DNA of 64,000 bases from NCBI RefSeq assembly GCF_001528745.1, contig NZ_BCNS01000124.1, forward strand, positions 1-64,000, given 5' to 3'. Each line of letters opens with the position of its first letter. The stretch's first letter is position 1. The notes under the pieces were generated by a model. It did no database searches and was not told the origin of the DNA. It saw nothing but the letters and a program-made list of their open reading frames with translations. Positions 55,277 to 64,000 of this stretch are shown here, in pieces. The position numbers were made by a program, and so were the translations under genes. The stretch is from Marinobacterium profundum (GTDB lineage: Bacteria > Pseudomonadota > Gammaproteobacteria > Pseudomonadales > Balneatricaceae).

Positions 55277-56281
55277 ATGACTATACGGGTCGCTATTAAT
55301 GGTTTTGGTCGCATTGGTCGCAATGTTCTGCGGGCACTTTACGAAAACAATTACCGTGATCGCATCCAGGTTGTTGCCATCAACGACCTCGGCGATGCAG
55401 CGATCAATGCTCACCTGTTCCAGTACGACAGCGTGCATGGCCGCTTCAACGGCAGTGTTAGCCACGATAACGAGTCCATGACCGTCAACAACGACCGCAT
55501 CAGCATCAGCTCCCTGCGCAATCCGGCCGAGCTGCCCTGGGCGTCGCTCAACATCGATGTGGTGTACGAGTGCACCGGCCTGTTCACCAGCCGTGAAAAA
55601 GCGTCCGCTCACCTGAGCGCCGGCGCACGCAAGGTCATTATTTCCGCTCCCGGCACCGGCGTGGACGCCACCGTGGTCTACGGTGTTAACGATAGCACCC
55701 TGCGTCAGAGTGACGAGATTATTTCCAACGCCTCCTGCACCACCAACTGCCTGGCCCCCGTAGCCCAGGTGCTGCAGCGGGAAATCGGCATCGAAAGCGG
55801 CCTGATGACCACGATCCACGCCTACACCAACGATCAGAACCTGTCGGATGTGTACCACACCGACCTGTACCGTGCCCGCTCTGCCACCCAGTCCATGATC
55901 CCGACCAAGACCGGCGCCGCGGCGGCGGTAGGCCTGGTGCTGCCGGAACTGGCGGGTAAATTCGACGGCATGGCGGTGCGTGTACCGACCATTAACGTGT
56001 CCCTGGTGGATCTGGCGTTTATCGCCGAACGCAGCACCACGGTCGATGAGGTCAACGCCCTGCTGCAGGCTGCGGCGGAAAAATCTCCGGTACTGGGCTT
56101 CAACACCCTGCCGCTGGTATCCGTCGACTTTAACCATTGCGCCCTGTCGTCTACCTTCGACGCCACCCAGACCAAAGTCTCCGGCCGCCTCGTCAAGGTC
56201 ATGGCCTGGTATGACAACGAGTGGGGCTTCTCCAACCGCATGCTAGACAACACTCTTGCCCTGGTTAACGCCCCGGCCTAA
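55277..56281 (+). CDS. gap: Glyceraldehyde-3-phosphate dehydrogenase, type I
   Basis: A 334-residue NAD-dependent enzyme. The N-terminal [14 protein letters not shown] binds the cofactor, ASCTTNC holds catalytic Cys154, and [11 protein letters not shown] is the C-terminal family motif. It oxidises glyceraldehyde-3-phosphate to 1,3-bisphosphoglycerate. The region is divergent from edd and 15 bp upstream of pyk, so gap and pyk form a lower-glycolysis operon that takes products of the ED route. Confidence 0.96.
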   Translation: MTIRVAINGFGRIGRNVLRALYENNYRDRIQVVAINDLGDAAINAHLFQYDSVHGRFNGSVSHDNESMTVNNDRISISSLRNPAELPWASLNIDVVYECTGLFTSREKASAHLSAGARKVIISAPGTGVDATVVYGVNDSTLRQSDEIISNASCTTNCLAPVAQVLQREIGIESGLMTTIHAYTNDQNLSDVYHTDLYRARSATQSMIPTKTGAAAAVGLVLPELAGKFDGMAVRVPTINVSLVDLAFIAERSTTVDEVNALLQAAAEKSPVLGFNTLPLVSVDFNHCALSSTFDATQTKVSGRLVKVMAWYDNEWGFSNRMLDNTLALVNAPA

Positions 56282-56296
56282 GGAGCAGTAATAACA

Positions 56297-57745
56297 ATGT
56301 TACGCCGAACTAAGATCGTCGCTACGCTTGGCCCTGCCACCAGCAGCCCGGAAATGCTTGAAAAGCTGATTGCCGCAGGTACCGATGTGGTGCGCCTGAA
56401 CTTCTCCCACGGGGAAGCGGCGGATCACCAGGCCCGCGCCAGCCTGGTACGGGAAATCAGCCGCAAACAGGGGCGCTTCGTCGCCATTCTGGGTGACCTG
56501 CAGGGGCCGAAGATTCGCATTTCGCGTTTCAGGGATCACAAGGTCAGCCTGACCAAGGGCCAGGCCTTTGCACTGGATTCCACCCTGGACAAGGATGCCG
56601 GCGACGAGACCCAGGTCGGCATCGACTTTGAGGCCCTGATTCGCGACGCCCGCATCGGCGATGTGCTGCTGCTGGATGATGGCCGCGTGGAGCTCAAGGT
56701 TACCGGCGTATCCGATACCCGCATCGATTCCGAAGTGCTGGTGGGCGGCGTGCTGTCGAACAACAAGGGCATCAACCGCCTGGGCGGCGGCCTGTCCGCC
56801 AAGGCCCTGACGGACAAGGACCGCGAAGACATCAAGACCGCCGCCGCCATCGGCGTCGACTATGTTGCCGTGTCCTTCCCGCGGGATGCCTCGGACATGG
56901 ACGAAGCCCGTGCCCTGCTGCGTGCCGCAGGCTCCAAGGCCGGCCTGATCGCCAAGATCGAGCGTGCTGAAACCGTTGCCGACGACACCATACTGGATGG
57001 CATCATTCGCGCATCCGAAGCCGTCATGGTTGCCCGAGGCGATCTGGCGGTGGAAATCGGCGATGCGGAGCTGGTTGCCGTACAGAAGCACATCATTGCC
57101 CGCGCCCGCTCCCTCAACAAGGTGGTGATCACCGCGACCCAGATGATGGAGTCGATGATCAACAGCCCGATGCCGACCCGCGCCGAAGTGTCCGACGTGG
57201 CCAACGCGGTCATGGACTACACCGATGCGGTCATGCTGTCGGCCGAAACCGCCGCCGGCGACTACCCGGTGGAAACCGTCGAAGCCATGGCGCGCGTGTG
57301 CATGGGGGCCGAACGCCACCCCATCACGCACCGCTCCAAGCACCGTATCCACGAAAACTTTGAAGCCATAGACGAAACCATCGCACTGTCGGCCATCTAC
57401 GCGGCCAACCACCTGCGTGGCGTCAAGGCGATCATCTGCATGACCGAAACAGGCCTCACCCCCCTGCTGATGTCACGCATTCGCTCGCCGCTGCCGATCT
57501 ATGCGCTTTCACGCCAGGAAGACACCCAGCACCGTGTATCGCTTTACCGCGGCGTGCAGACCATTCCGTTCTACAGCGAAGAGATGGAGCCGAGCGAGAT
57601 CAATCAGCGCGCAATCAATGAACTGATCGAATGCGGCGCGGTTGTGGACGGAGACCTGGTGGTGGTCACCAAGGGTGATTACATGAACGCCCAGGGCGGC
57701 ACCAACACCATGAAAGTCGTCAAGGTGGGACAGGCTATCGCCTAG
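56297..57745 (+). CDS. pyk: Pyruvate kinase
   Basis: A 482-residue pyruvate kinase. [12 protein letters not shown] is the N-terminal motif, [10 protein letters not shown] follows, LIAKIERAE holds the catalytic Lys, [12 protein letters not shown] and [28 protein letters not shown] match the active site. It makes pyruvate and ATP from phosphoenolpyruvate. It follows gap by 15 bp, shares its promoter, and is followed by stem-loops at 57778 and 57896. Confidence 0.96.
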   Translation: MLRRTKIVATLGPATSSPEMLEKLIAAGTDVVRLNFSHGEAADHQARASLVREISRKQGRFVAILGDLQGPKIRISRFRDHKVSLTKGQAFALDSTLDKDAGDETQVGIDFEALIRDARIGDVLLLDDGRVELKVTGVSDTRIDSEVLVGGVLSNNKGINRLGGGLSAKALTDKDREDIKTAAAIGVDYVAVSFPRDASDMDEARALLRAAGSKAGLIAKIERAETVADDTILDGIIRASEAVMVARGDLAVEIGDAELVAVQKHIIARARSLNKVVITATQMMESMINSPMPTRAEVSDVANAVMDYTDAVMLSAETAAGDYPVETVEAMARVCMGAERHPITHRSKHRIHENFEAIDETIALSAIYAANHLRGVKAIICMTETGLTPLLMSRIRSPLPIYALSRQEDTQHRVSLYRGVQTIPFYSEEMEPSEINQRAINELIECGAVVDGDLVVVTKGDYMNAQGGTNTMKVVKVGQAIA

Positions 57746-57777
57746 CAGGTTGTTGCAAGACAACCGGTGAAGTAACA

Positions 57778-57806
57778 CAGGAGGCCCGGCCTGGCCGAGC
57801 CTCCTG
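57778..57806 (+). terminator. Stem-loop after pyk (weak terminator)
   Basis: Arms CAGGAGGC (57778-57785) and GCCTCCTG (57999-type complement at 57799-57806) form a GC-rich hairpin 33 bp after pyk. There is no T-run after it, so termination may rely on the second structure at 57896. Confidence 0.55.
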
Positions 57807-57895
57807 CACCACACTCCTTGGAGTGGCCCCCGTTATCGTCTGTTGGCTCACAGGCTCATATTGGTTGCAGATATGATTTATCGATAACGGTCTTG

Positions 57896-57934
57896 GCAGG
57901 CACCGGACGGATTCCCTCGGTTGCCTGCTTTTTT
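57896..57934 (+). terminator. Intrinsic terminator downstream of pyk
   Basis: Stem GCAGGCA (57896-57902) with TGCCTGC (57922-57928), followed by six or more T residues. It lies about 150 bp after pyk and faces the choline-binding protein gene convergently. The rest of 57746-58012 shows no gene. Confidence 0.75.
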
Positions 57935-58012
57935 ATGCCTGTGTGTTTGCTTTGCGTTTCAGTTATCTTTCCTGCTGTAAATATATGTTTTTATAATCTA
58001 TTTTATCCGGCC

Positions 58013-58975
58013 TCAAAGGCTTAGATGGTTTTGTACCGCCGCCAGTCCCGGCTGCCCGTCACGGGTGCTAACGTTTTCCAGCCAGCCTGCCAGCACCTCA
58101 GGATTTGCCTTGAGCCACTCGCTCGCAGCCAGATCCGCCTTCTTGCCGTCTTCCAGAATGGCGCCCATGATGGCGCTTTCCATGTCCAGGTTGAATTCCA
58201 AATTGCTCAGCAGTGTGCCGACGTTGGGGCATTCAGCACTGTAGCCCTTGCGTGTAACCGTATGGATACTGGCACCGCCATAGTTGGGACCAAAGTATTC
58301 ATCGCCCCCTGCCAGGTAACGCATGTCGACGCGCAGATTCATTGGGTGCGGCGCCCAGCCCAGAAAAACAATGGATTCATTCTTGCGCACCGCCCGGCTT
58401 ACCTGGCTCAGCATGGCCTGCTCGCCGGACTCGATCAGCTTCCAGCCCTCAAGGCCAAAGTCGCCCTTGTCGATCATGCCCTGCAGCAGACTATTGGCCG
58501 GCGCACCCGGGTCTATGCCATAAATGCGCTGGCGAAAGTCTTGGCCGCGGCTGCCAAGATCCGCAAAAGTGGTGATACCGCTGTCATACACATAGGTTGG
58601 CACTGCGAGGGTGAATTTCGCGCCCTCCAGATTACTGCGCACCAGGTCAAGTTCAGGTCCGTACTTGTCGATAAAACCCTGCTGTGCCGGCATCCAGTTG
58701 CCCAGAAACACATCGATCTCGCCCTTTTTCAGGCTTTCAAAGCCGATGGGGACCGCCAGCAGGTCCACTGAATGTTTGTACCCCAGCCCTGTGAGTACAG
58801 TGCCAGCCAGTGCATTGGTGACGCTGATATCGGTCCAGCCGGGGTCGGTCAGGCGCACCTGCTCGCACTGAGGCGCCTCGGCGGCTGCTGCATTCTGTGC
58901 CGCTGCGGCCAGCCCCAGCGCCATGGCGCTGACTAAAACGCCACGCTTGAACGTCATTTTACGTTTTGCATTCAT
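58013..58975 (-). CDS. choX: Choline/betaine-binding periplasmic protein
   Basis: A 320-residue ProX/OpuAC-type protein. The signal peptide MNAKRKMTFKRGVLVSAMALGLAAAAQNAAA directs export. Segments CEQVRLTDPGWTDISVTNALAGTVLTGLGY, LKKGEIDVFLGNWMPAQQGFIDKY and VFLGWAPHPMNLRVDMRYLAGGDEYFGPNYGG contain the aromatic box residues of choline-binding ChoX proteins. The start at 58975 has AGGA upstream. It lies 122 bp after betC on the same strand. No permease or ATPase gene is adjacent. Confidence 0.85.
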   Translation of the reverse strand: MNAKRKMTFKRGVLVSAMALGLAAAAQNAAAAEAPQCEQVRLTDPGWTDISVTNALAGTVLTGLGYKHSVDLLAVPIGFESLKKGEIDVFLGNWMPAQQGFIDKYGPELDLVRSNLEGAKFTLAVPTYVYDSGITTFADLGSRGQDFRQRIYGIDPGAPANSLLQGMIDKGDFGLEGWKLIESGEQAMLSQVSRAVRKNESIVFLGWAPHPMNLRVDMRYLAGGDEYFGPNYGGASIHTVTRKGYSAECPNVGTLLSNLEFNLDMESAIMGAILEDGKKADLAASEWLKANPEVLAGWLENVSTRDGQPGLAAVQNHLSL

Positions 58976-59097
58976 TGTTATTGTCCTGAGTCTGTATATG
59001 ACCAAAATAAAGCCTGGAAACCAGACCGCCGTGTATCGGCCTGGCTTCCGTCAGCTCTTCAATCCTGTTCTTCAGTTCAGCCCCTCACTCCAACTCT

Positions 59098-60618
59098 TCA
59101 ATCGAGATGGGGGAAACGCGAGCGGCGCTCCAGGTCGTCCAGATCTATTGTGTTGCGCATGTACTGGACACTGGCATCGACGAAGGGCTGGTGATCCCAG
59201 GAGGTGACCTTGCCCTTGCTCAGGGCATCGGCCACCAGGCGACGGCGGCGCTGGCTCCAGAGCACATCCTGATGCAGCGCATCCATATCCCAGCGCTCAC
59301 TGACTTCCTGCATCAGCGCGGCTACCAGGTCCGCCTGGGCTGGGTTCTGCGCCAGATTGTTCAGTTCCTGCGGATCAGCCTTGAGGTCATACAGCTGGGC
59401 GGGATCTGTCGGGCAATAGATGAACTTGTAGTTGTCTCGCCTAATCATCAGCACAGGCGCTATGGTGCCCTCGGCCATATACTCACCGATTACTTCATCA
59501 TGCCCCTTGCCGCCCTGCAGATGGGGTACCAGGCTGCGGCCTTCGATCGGGGTGGCGTAGGCGCTGAACTCGCCGTTGCTGGCCATATCGACAAAGGTGG
59601 GCAGCAGATCGAGGGTCGAGACGCTGGCACTGATGCGTGCCGCATTAAAATGGGCCGGCGCATGCACAATCATCGGCACCCGAGCCGAGTTTTCGAACCA
59701 GCTCATCTTGTACCAGAGGCCGCGCTCGCCCAGCATGTCACCATGATCACCGGAGAACACGATAATGGTGTTTTCATCCAGTCCGGTTTCCTTCAGTGTT
59801 TTTAGCAAGGTGCCGATCTGATCGTCTACATAACTGATGGCACCGTAATAGGCGCGGCGTGCGTTGCGGATCTGCTGCTCGGTGATGTCGGTCTTGTCCA
59901 TTTCGTAAACGAAACGCAGGCGTGCCGAATGCGGATCCTGATCCTCGGGCGCTATGTTGACGGTCGGAAGATCTATATCGTCATTGTCGTAGCGGTCCCA
60001 GTACTCCTGCGGAATCGCATAGGGGTCGTGGGGGTGGGTCATGGAGACCGTCAGACAGAACGGACGATCATCGCTGTTGCGGGCATGGTCATAGAGGTAG
60101 CGGCGGGCATTGAAAACGACTTCGTCGTCATAATCCAGCTGATTGGTACGCACGCAGGGGCCAGCCTGGGTTACCGACGACATGTTGTGATACCAGGTCG
60201 GACGGGTTTCAAATTGATCCCAGTTCACCGCCCAGCCAAAGTCCGCCGGATAGATATCGCTGGTCAGACGCTCTTCAAAACCGTGCAGCTGATCCGGGCC
60301 GCAGAAATGCATCTTGCCCGACAGCGCAGTGCGGTAGCCCAGATGGCGCAGATAGTGGGCAAAAGTCGGCACGTCGGCCGGCAGTTCCGCTGCATTGTCG
60401 TAGGCACCAATCTTGGATGGCAGGCGACCGGACATCAGTACGAAACGCGAGGGCGCACAGAGCGGGCTGTTGCAATAGGCTGAATCGAACACCACGCCCT
60501 GCTCGGCCAGGGCACTGAGGTTGGGTGTCTTCACCAATGGATGACCGTATACCGGCAACGCCGATGCGGCCAGCTGATCGGCCATAATGAACAGAATATT
60601 GGGTTTGGTTTTACTCAT
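59098..60618 (-). CDS. betC: Choline-sulfatase
   Basis: A 506-residue type I sulfatase that hydrolyses choline-O-sulfate to choline and sulfate. PLCAPSRFVLMSGR contains the Cys-x-Pro-Ser-Arg signature whose cysteine becomes formylglycine. Metal-binding Asp in IMADQLAA, the GKMHFCGPDQ segment and FSGDHGDMLGERGLWYKMSWFENSARVPMI match BetC. There is no signal peptide, so it is cytoplasmic. The start at 60618 (MSKTKPNILFI) is preferred. It is divergent from a LysR gene and followed by choX. Confidence 0.93.
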   Translation of the reverse strand: MSKTKPNILFIMADQLAASALPVYGHPLVKTPNLSALAEQGVVFDSAYCNSPLCAPSRFVLMSGRLPSKIGAYDNAAELPADVPTFAHYLRHLGYRTALSGKMHFCGPDQLHGFEERLTSDIYPADFGWAVNWDQFETRPTWYHNMSSVTQAGPCVRTNQLDYDDEVVFNARRYLYDHARNSDDRPFCLTVSMTHPHDPYAIPQEYWDRYDNDDIDLPTVNIAPEDQDPHSARLRFVYEMDKTDITEQQIRNARRAYYGAISYVDDQIGTLLKTLKETGLDENTIIVFSGDHGDMLGERGLWYKMSWFENSARVPMIVHAPAHFNAARISASVSTLDLLPTFVDMASNGEFSAYATPIEGRSLVPHLQGGKGHDEVIGEYMAEGTIAPVLMIRRDNYKFIYCPTDPAQLYDLKADPQELNNLAQNPAQADLVAALMQEVSERWDMDALHQDVLWSQRRRRLVADALSKGKVTSWDHQPFVDASVQYMRNTIDLDDLERRSRFPHLD

Positions 60619-60761
60619 GGCAGCTAGGTACTCCTCTAACCCTTGTTTAATACTCAGGCCCCGCACAGAGAGGCCGCGATATAAGTGTCAGGGAAGATAC
60701 TGCGCGCCCGCAGCATTGCTGTAAACTGGGTAAAAACTAATGCCAGAGATTAGTAGTGCTA

Positions 60762-61667
60762 ATGTCAAAGCCGGATTTTCTGCCACCCACTGCCAGTCTG
60801 CAGGCCTTCGAAGCCGCCGCCAGGCTGCACAACTTTACTGCGGCGGCACGGGAGCTCAACAGCACCCAGTCAGCCATCAGTCAGCATATCAGCCGGCTCG
60901 AAGAGGATCTGGGCGTGCCGCTGTTCCAGCGCCTGCACCGGGGCGTGCGTCTGACCGCTGGCGGCGAGCTGCTGTTTGATGCCGTGAGTGAAAGCCTCAC
61001 GCGTCTGCGCCTAGGCATTGCCGCGGTGCAGCAGAAACAGGCGAAGGAAATCATCAATGTCGCCACGGACTTTGCCCTGGCGGCCTTCTGGCTGGTACCG
61101 CGCCTGGCAGACTTTAGAGCCCTCCATCCCGACACCGAAGTCAGGGTTATCACCGCGCAGCATCAGATCACGCCGGATCAGGCCGATATTGATATCGCCA
61201 TCAACTTTGGCGATGGCAGTGAAGCACCCGGGCGCAGCGTGAAATTATTCGATGAGCGGGTGGTGCCCGTTTGCAGCCCGGCACTGCGGGAGCGCTGGGT
61301 TGATGGCAGCAAGCAGGCTTTAACCCAGATGCCCCTGTTGCAGCTGGAAGCGGATCATAATGCACGCTGGTTTAACTGGTCGCGACTGTTTGTGGCGCTT
61401 GATATTCGTGAAACGCCACGCGAGCCTGATCTGGTGTTCAACAACTACACCCTGTTGCTGCAGGCCGCTATCGCGGGCCAGGGTGTCGCTATTGGCTGGC
61501 GCCCGCTGGTGGACTCGATGCTCGACAGCGGCCTGCTGCTATCGCTGCTGGAAGAACCGGTCAGCTCGGACTACGGCTACTACCTGATACTGCCCCGGGC
61601 ACGAAAACTGTCAGCTATTGTGCAGCATTTCGCCGACTGGCTACAGACTCAAGCCAGTCCTGCCTAA
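60762..61667 (+). CDS. LysR-family regulator of choline-sulfate genes
   Basis: A 301-residue regulator. The helix-turn-helix is SLQAFEAAARLHNFTAAARELNSTQSAISQHISRLEEDLGVPLFQRLHRG, followed by the effector domain. Its closeness to and divergence from betC fit the choline-sulfate utilisation regulators found next to betC in other bacteria. An in-frame GTG at 60756 is an alternative start. Likely targets are betC and choX; the inducer is probably choline or choline sulfate. Confidence 0.87.
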   Translation: MSKPDFLPPTASLQAFEAAARLHNFTAAARELNSTQSAISQHISRLEEDLGVPLFQRLHRGVRLTAGGELLFDAVSESLTRLRLGIAAVQQKQAKEIINVATDFALAAFWLVPRLADFRALHPDTEVRVITAQHQITPDQADIDIAINFGDGSEAPGRSVKLFDERVVPVCSPALRERWVDGSKQALTQMPLLQLEADHNARWFNWSRLFVALDIRETPREPDLVFNNYTLLLQAAIAGQGVAIGWRPLVDSMLDSGLLLSLLEEPVSSDYGYYLILPRARKLSAIVQHFADWLQTQASPA

Positions 61668-61712
61668 GAGCTGACACCAGCAGAACAGGGACCAAACGCG
61701 CTGAGACTTTTA

Positions 61713-62693
61713 TCAGATACTGCCGCGTACCTGTGCTCTGACTTCGCTCTGGTAAAATGCAAACAGTTCCTCATGCAGCTCTCGCGGCAGTGCAGCCAAA
61801 GTACTGGTTGCCACATTCGCCGCTACCTGCTCTGGCTTGCTGACACCTGCGATCACCGTTGATACCGCTGGCTGATCCAGTATCCAGCGCAGCGCCAACT
61901 GTGCCAGCGTTATGTTTTGCGGCACATAGGTCTGCAATTTGGCGACCAGCGCCACGGCGGTTTCAAAAGGCAATCCGGAGAAGGTTTCGCCCACATTGAA
62001 TGCCTGGCCATCGCGATTGAAATTACGGTGATCCTGTTCGGCAAAACGGTGATCGAGCCCGAATTTCCCGGACAGCAAGCCGCTGGCCAGAGGCAGGCGC
62101 ACGATCACACCCACATCGGCTTTTTGAGCCGCTGGCAGCAATTCGGTGATGGCATCCTGGCGAAACAGGTTAAAGATAATCTGCAGGCTGGCAAGATTGG
62201 GTTGGGCCAGGCAGTGCAGCCCCTCTTCCAGGGTTTCTACACTGGCGCCGTAATGCTGAATCAGGCCTTCGCTGCACAGGTCATCCAGCCAGCCAAATAT
62301 TTCGCCATCGCGCAGCACTTCAAAGGGCACACAATGCAACTGCGCCAGTGTCAGAGTCTCCACGCCCAGGCGCCGTGCTGAAGCCTGCAGGCTGGCGCGA
62401 ACACCGGCCTTGGTGTAGCCCGACGGATAAAGGGCCGCATCGCGCCCAAGCTTGGTAATTACCCTGACCGGATGGCCCGTTCTGGCCCGCCAGTCGCCGA
62501 TGCGCTGCTCACTCTCTCCGGCGCCATAGACATCAGCGGTATCCCACAGGCTAACGCCCTGCTCCCAGGCGGCATCCAGAATCTGCGTCGCCTGTGCTTC
62601 GGGTACAGGCCCAAAGTCCCCACCCAGCTGCCAGCATCCCAGGCCTATTTCGCTTACCGCCAGTCCTGTCTTGCCCAATATACGTGTATTCAT
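61713..62693 (-). CDS. Aldo/keto reductase
   Basis: A 326-residue (beta/alpha)8 reductase of the AKR11/12-like group. SLWDTADVYGAGESE has the catalytic Asp and Tyr, LAQLHCVPFEVL the His-containing loop, and ASLQIIFNLFRQDA and ALRWILDQPAVSTVIAGVSKPEQV the cofactor region. Unlike the AKR at 50514 it stands alone, convergent with the LysR at 60762 and divergent from the LysR at 62843, which may regulate it. The substrate is unknown. Confidence 0.88.
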   Translation of the reverse strand: MNTRILGKTGLAVSEIGLGCWQLGGDFGPVPEAQATQILDAAWEQGVSLWDTADVYGAGESEQRIGDWRARTGHPVRVITKLGRDAALYPSGYTKAGVRASLQASARRLGVETLTLAQLHCVPFEVLRDGEIFGWLDDLCSEGLIQHYGASVETLEEGLHCLAQPNLASLQIIFNLFRQDAITELLPAAQKADVGVIVRLPLASGLLSGKFGLDHRFAEQDHRNFNRDGQAFNVGETFSGLPFETAVALVAKLQTYVPQNITLAQLALRWILDQPAVSTVIAGVSKPEQVAANVATSTLAALPRELHEELFAFYQSEVRAQVRGSI

Positions 62694-62842
62694 GTGCCCC
62701 GGTGCCCCTTTTAAGGTTTCTGCAATAGACGCCTACTGTAGGACCTAGCATATTGTTAATAAATAGCCTCCAAATGAACTCACTGTTTTAAATAGAGATA
62801 CAATAAAGCCCATTACATCAGAGTTAATCAGGAGCCACTCCG

Positions 62843-63754
62843 ATGCAGGCCGGCATTACTGAATTTGTAGCCGTGGCACAGGCGGGTAGTTTCACCGCTG
62901 CCGCCCAGGCCCTGGATACATCCAAATCACGCCTGTCCCAGGCCGTCAGTCGGCTTGAGAAGGAGCTGGGCGTTACGCTTTTGCAGCGCACGACCAGGCG
63001 CATCAGCCTGACCGAAGTCGGTGACGCCTTTTATCAGCAATGCCGCCAGGGACTGGATCTGCTGCGCCTGGCGGTGGATGACGCTCAGACACAACAACAG
63101 CAAATGAGCGGTACCATCCGCATCAACTCCGTGGGCGGCATTCTCGGTGAACAATGGCTTAGCCCTATATTGCTGCGCTTTATGGCGCTCTATCCGCAGA
63201 TTAGGGTCGATCTGGATTTCAGCAGCCAGCGGGTTGATTTGATCAGCGATCAATTCGATCTGGTGGTGCGCATGGGTGAACTGCCGGACTCCAGCCTTAT
63301 TGCCCGCCCGTTGCAACAACTTGAGTCCATCGTTTGTGCCAGCCCTGACTTTATTGCTCGCCATGGCATGGTGCAGCACCCCGACGAACTGTCGCAGTTA
63401 CCTGCAGCTCTGGGTTCACTAACTCGCTATCGCTTTAACCGTGTTAGCGCCGCAGATACTCAGACCCAGAGCCCCGACAGTACGGAGTGGCATGCAAGCA
63501 GCCGCCTGCGCTGTCGCAATGGTCATGTTATGAAGCTGGCGGCGCTGCAAGGTACGGCCTTTACCATCCTGCCGCGCATCTATCTGCAGGCCGATATTAA
63601 ACGCGGTACTCTGGTGCAGCTACTGCCCGACTGGGCATTGAAACCTGCGATTCTGTCACTGGTATATCCGCAGCATCGCTATCGTCTGCGCCGGGTGGAA
63701 TTGCTGGTGGACTTTCTGACCGAGGAGCTGCGAAACCCCATTCGGTTGTCATAG
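62843..63754 (+). CDS. LysR-family regulator
   Basis: A 303-residue regulator. The helix-turn-helix is ITEFVAVAQAGSFTAAAQALDTSKSRLSQAVSRLEKELGVTLLQRTTRRISLTEVG; the effector domain begins at about 90 (GTIRINSVGGILGEQWL). It belongs to the CrgA/AaeR-like group. It is divergent from the aldo/keto reductase gene at 61713, with about 150 bp of AT-rich sequence between, and probably regulates it. Confidence 0.9.
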   Translation: MQAGITEFVAVAQAGSFTAAAQALDTSKSRLSQAVSRLEKELGVTLLQRTTRRISLTEVGDAFYQQCRQGLDLLRLAVDDAQTQQQQMSGTIRINSVGGILGEQWLSPILLRFMALYPQIRVDLDFSSQRVDLISDQFDLVVRMGELPDSSLIARPLQQLESIVCASPDFIARHGMVQHPDELSQLPAALGSLTRYRFNRVSAADTQTQSPDSTEWHASSRLRCRNGHVMKLAALQGTAFTILPRIYLQADIKRGTLVQLLPDWALKPAILSLVYPQHRYRLRRVELLVDFLTEELRNPIRLS

Positions 63755-63859
63755 CTCCGGGGGTATTAATCGCAGTAATGCAGGCCCGCATCGATACACG
63801 ACCGGCAGAGTCCGGCTGCTATACTGCTGTCCCCACAGCGCCAGAGCCTAAGATTTCTT

Positions 63860-64000
63860 ATGACGACTGATGCCACTCCACCCCAGGGCATTTCTGAACT
63901 GCATCCAGGGCCCATTCCTGCCGCCAGCGCCGTGTTACTGCAGAACGGCTGTGCCCTGCTGGTACAGCGTGGCCAGGCCCCCAATGCGGGCTGCTGGAGT
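63860..64000 (+). CDS. NUDIX hydrolase, 5' part only
   Basis: The first 47 codons of a gene that runs past the window end. MTTDATPPQ leads into a segment PIPAASAVLLQNGCALLVQRGQAPNAGCWS that matches the first strand and substrate loop of NUDIX hydrolases (ADP-ribose or (d)NTP type). The NUDIX box itself would lie beyond the edge. It is probably co-directional with, but separate from, the LysR gene 105 bp upstream. Confidence 0.75.
   Translation, partial: MTTDATPPQGISELHPGPIPAASAVLLQNGCALLVQRGQAPNAGCWS

Noticed and set aside
57778-57806. Possible small RNA gene between pyk and choX
   Set aside because: Two stem-loops are present but no separate promoter is evident; they are better explained as the pyk 3' end.

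Overview
The window reads as chromosomal DNA of a free-living, probably marine, gammaproteobacterium of the Oceanospirillales/Pseudomonadales type. This rests on the divergent typA / glnA-glnL-glnG arrangement, an Entner-Doudoroff block (edd-glk with divergent gap-pyk), a choline-sulfate module, compatible-solute genes and sugar ABC transporters under LacI-family regulators. I cannot name the genus. No tRNA, rRNA or CRISPR array was recognised.

Layout. 1-3.1 kb: housekeeping genes (YjdF-like membrane protein, ChrR-like cupin, dtd, proline iminopeptidase). 3.2-19.7 kb: a large inositol-type catabolic locus. A minus-strand operon starts with an inositol 2-dehydrogenase (iolG) and continues with a second Gfo/Idh oxidoreductase, an IlvD/Edd sugar-acid dehydratase, an SMP-30 lactonase, an HpcH/HpaI aldolase and a XylB-like SDR. 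Next come a LacI regulator, a ribose/inositol-type ABC transporter and iolE, with iolD and a third Gfo/Idh gene divergent. iolB, iolC, iolJ and iolA are absent from the window. The three promoters of the locus each carry a GAAAACG-type palindrome, mostly inside a 17-bp spacer, so one LacI regulator probably controls all of it. 20-29.7 kb: an MFS transporter, then an autoregulated LacI operon with a CUT1 ABC transporter, a GH63 mannosyl/glucosylglycerate hydrolase-like enzyme and a mannose-isomerase-like AGE protein. 30-36.6 kb: typA divergent from glnA (sigma-54 promoter plus an NtrC site), then ntrB-ntrC. 36.6-39 kb: a scar region with a gene fragment, an intact IS630-family element, an orphan LexA-like box and an unknown membrane protein. 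39-48 kb: an accessory region with oxidoreductases, VOC proteins, a cytosolic OpuAC-like protein, a LysR, a solo tyrosine recombinase and an inverted-repeat element. 48-50.3 kb: a lipoprotein/DUF3047 pair. 50.5-57.7 kb: glucose/ED metabolism. 58-61.7 kb: choline-sulfatase, choline-binding protein and LysR. 61.7-64 kb: aldo/keto reductase, LysR and a truncated NUDIX gene.

The most interesting reading is that the inositol locus may encode a non-phosphorylative route. IolG-IolE-IolD would make 5-deoxyglucuronate; the SDR, lactonase, dehydratase and aldolase could then take it to pyruvate plus malonate semialdehyde, replacing IolB-IolC-IolJ. The main alternative is a Dahms-type pentose pathway placed under the same regulator. 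Small mobile elements mark the window: two related elements with CTAG-type ends that supply the stop codons of three neighbouring genes, and a 154-bp hairpin-rich element whose ends match the resident IS630 copy.
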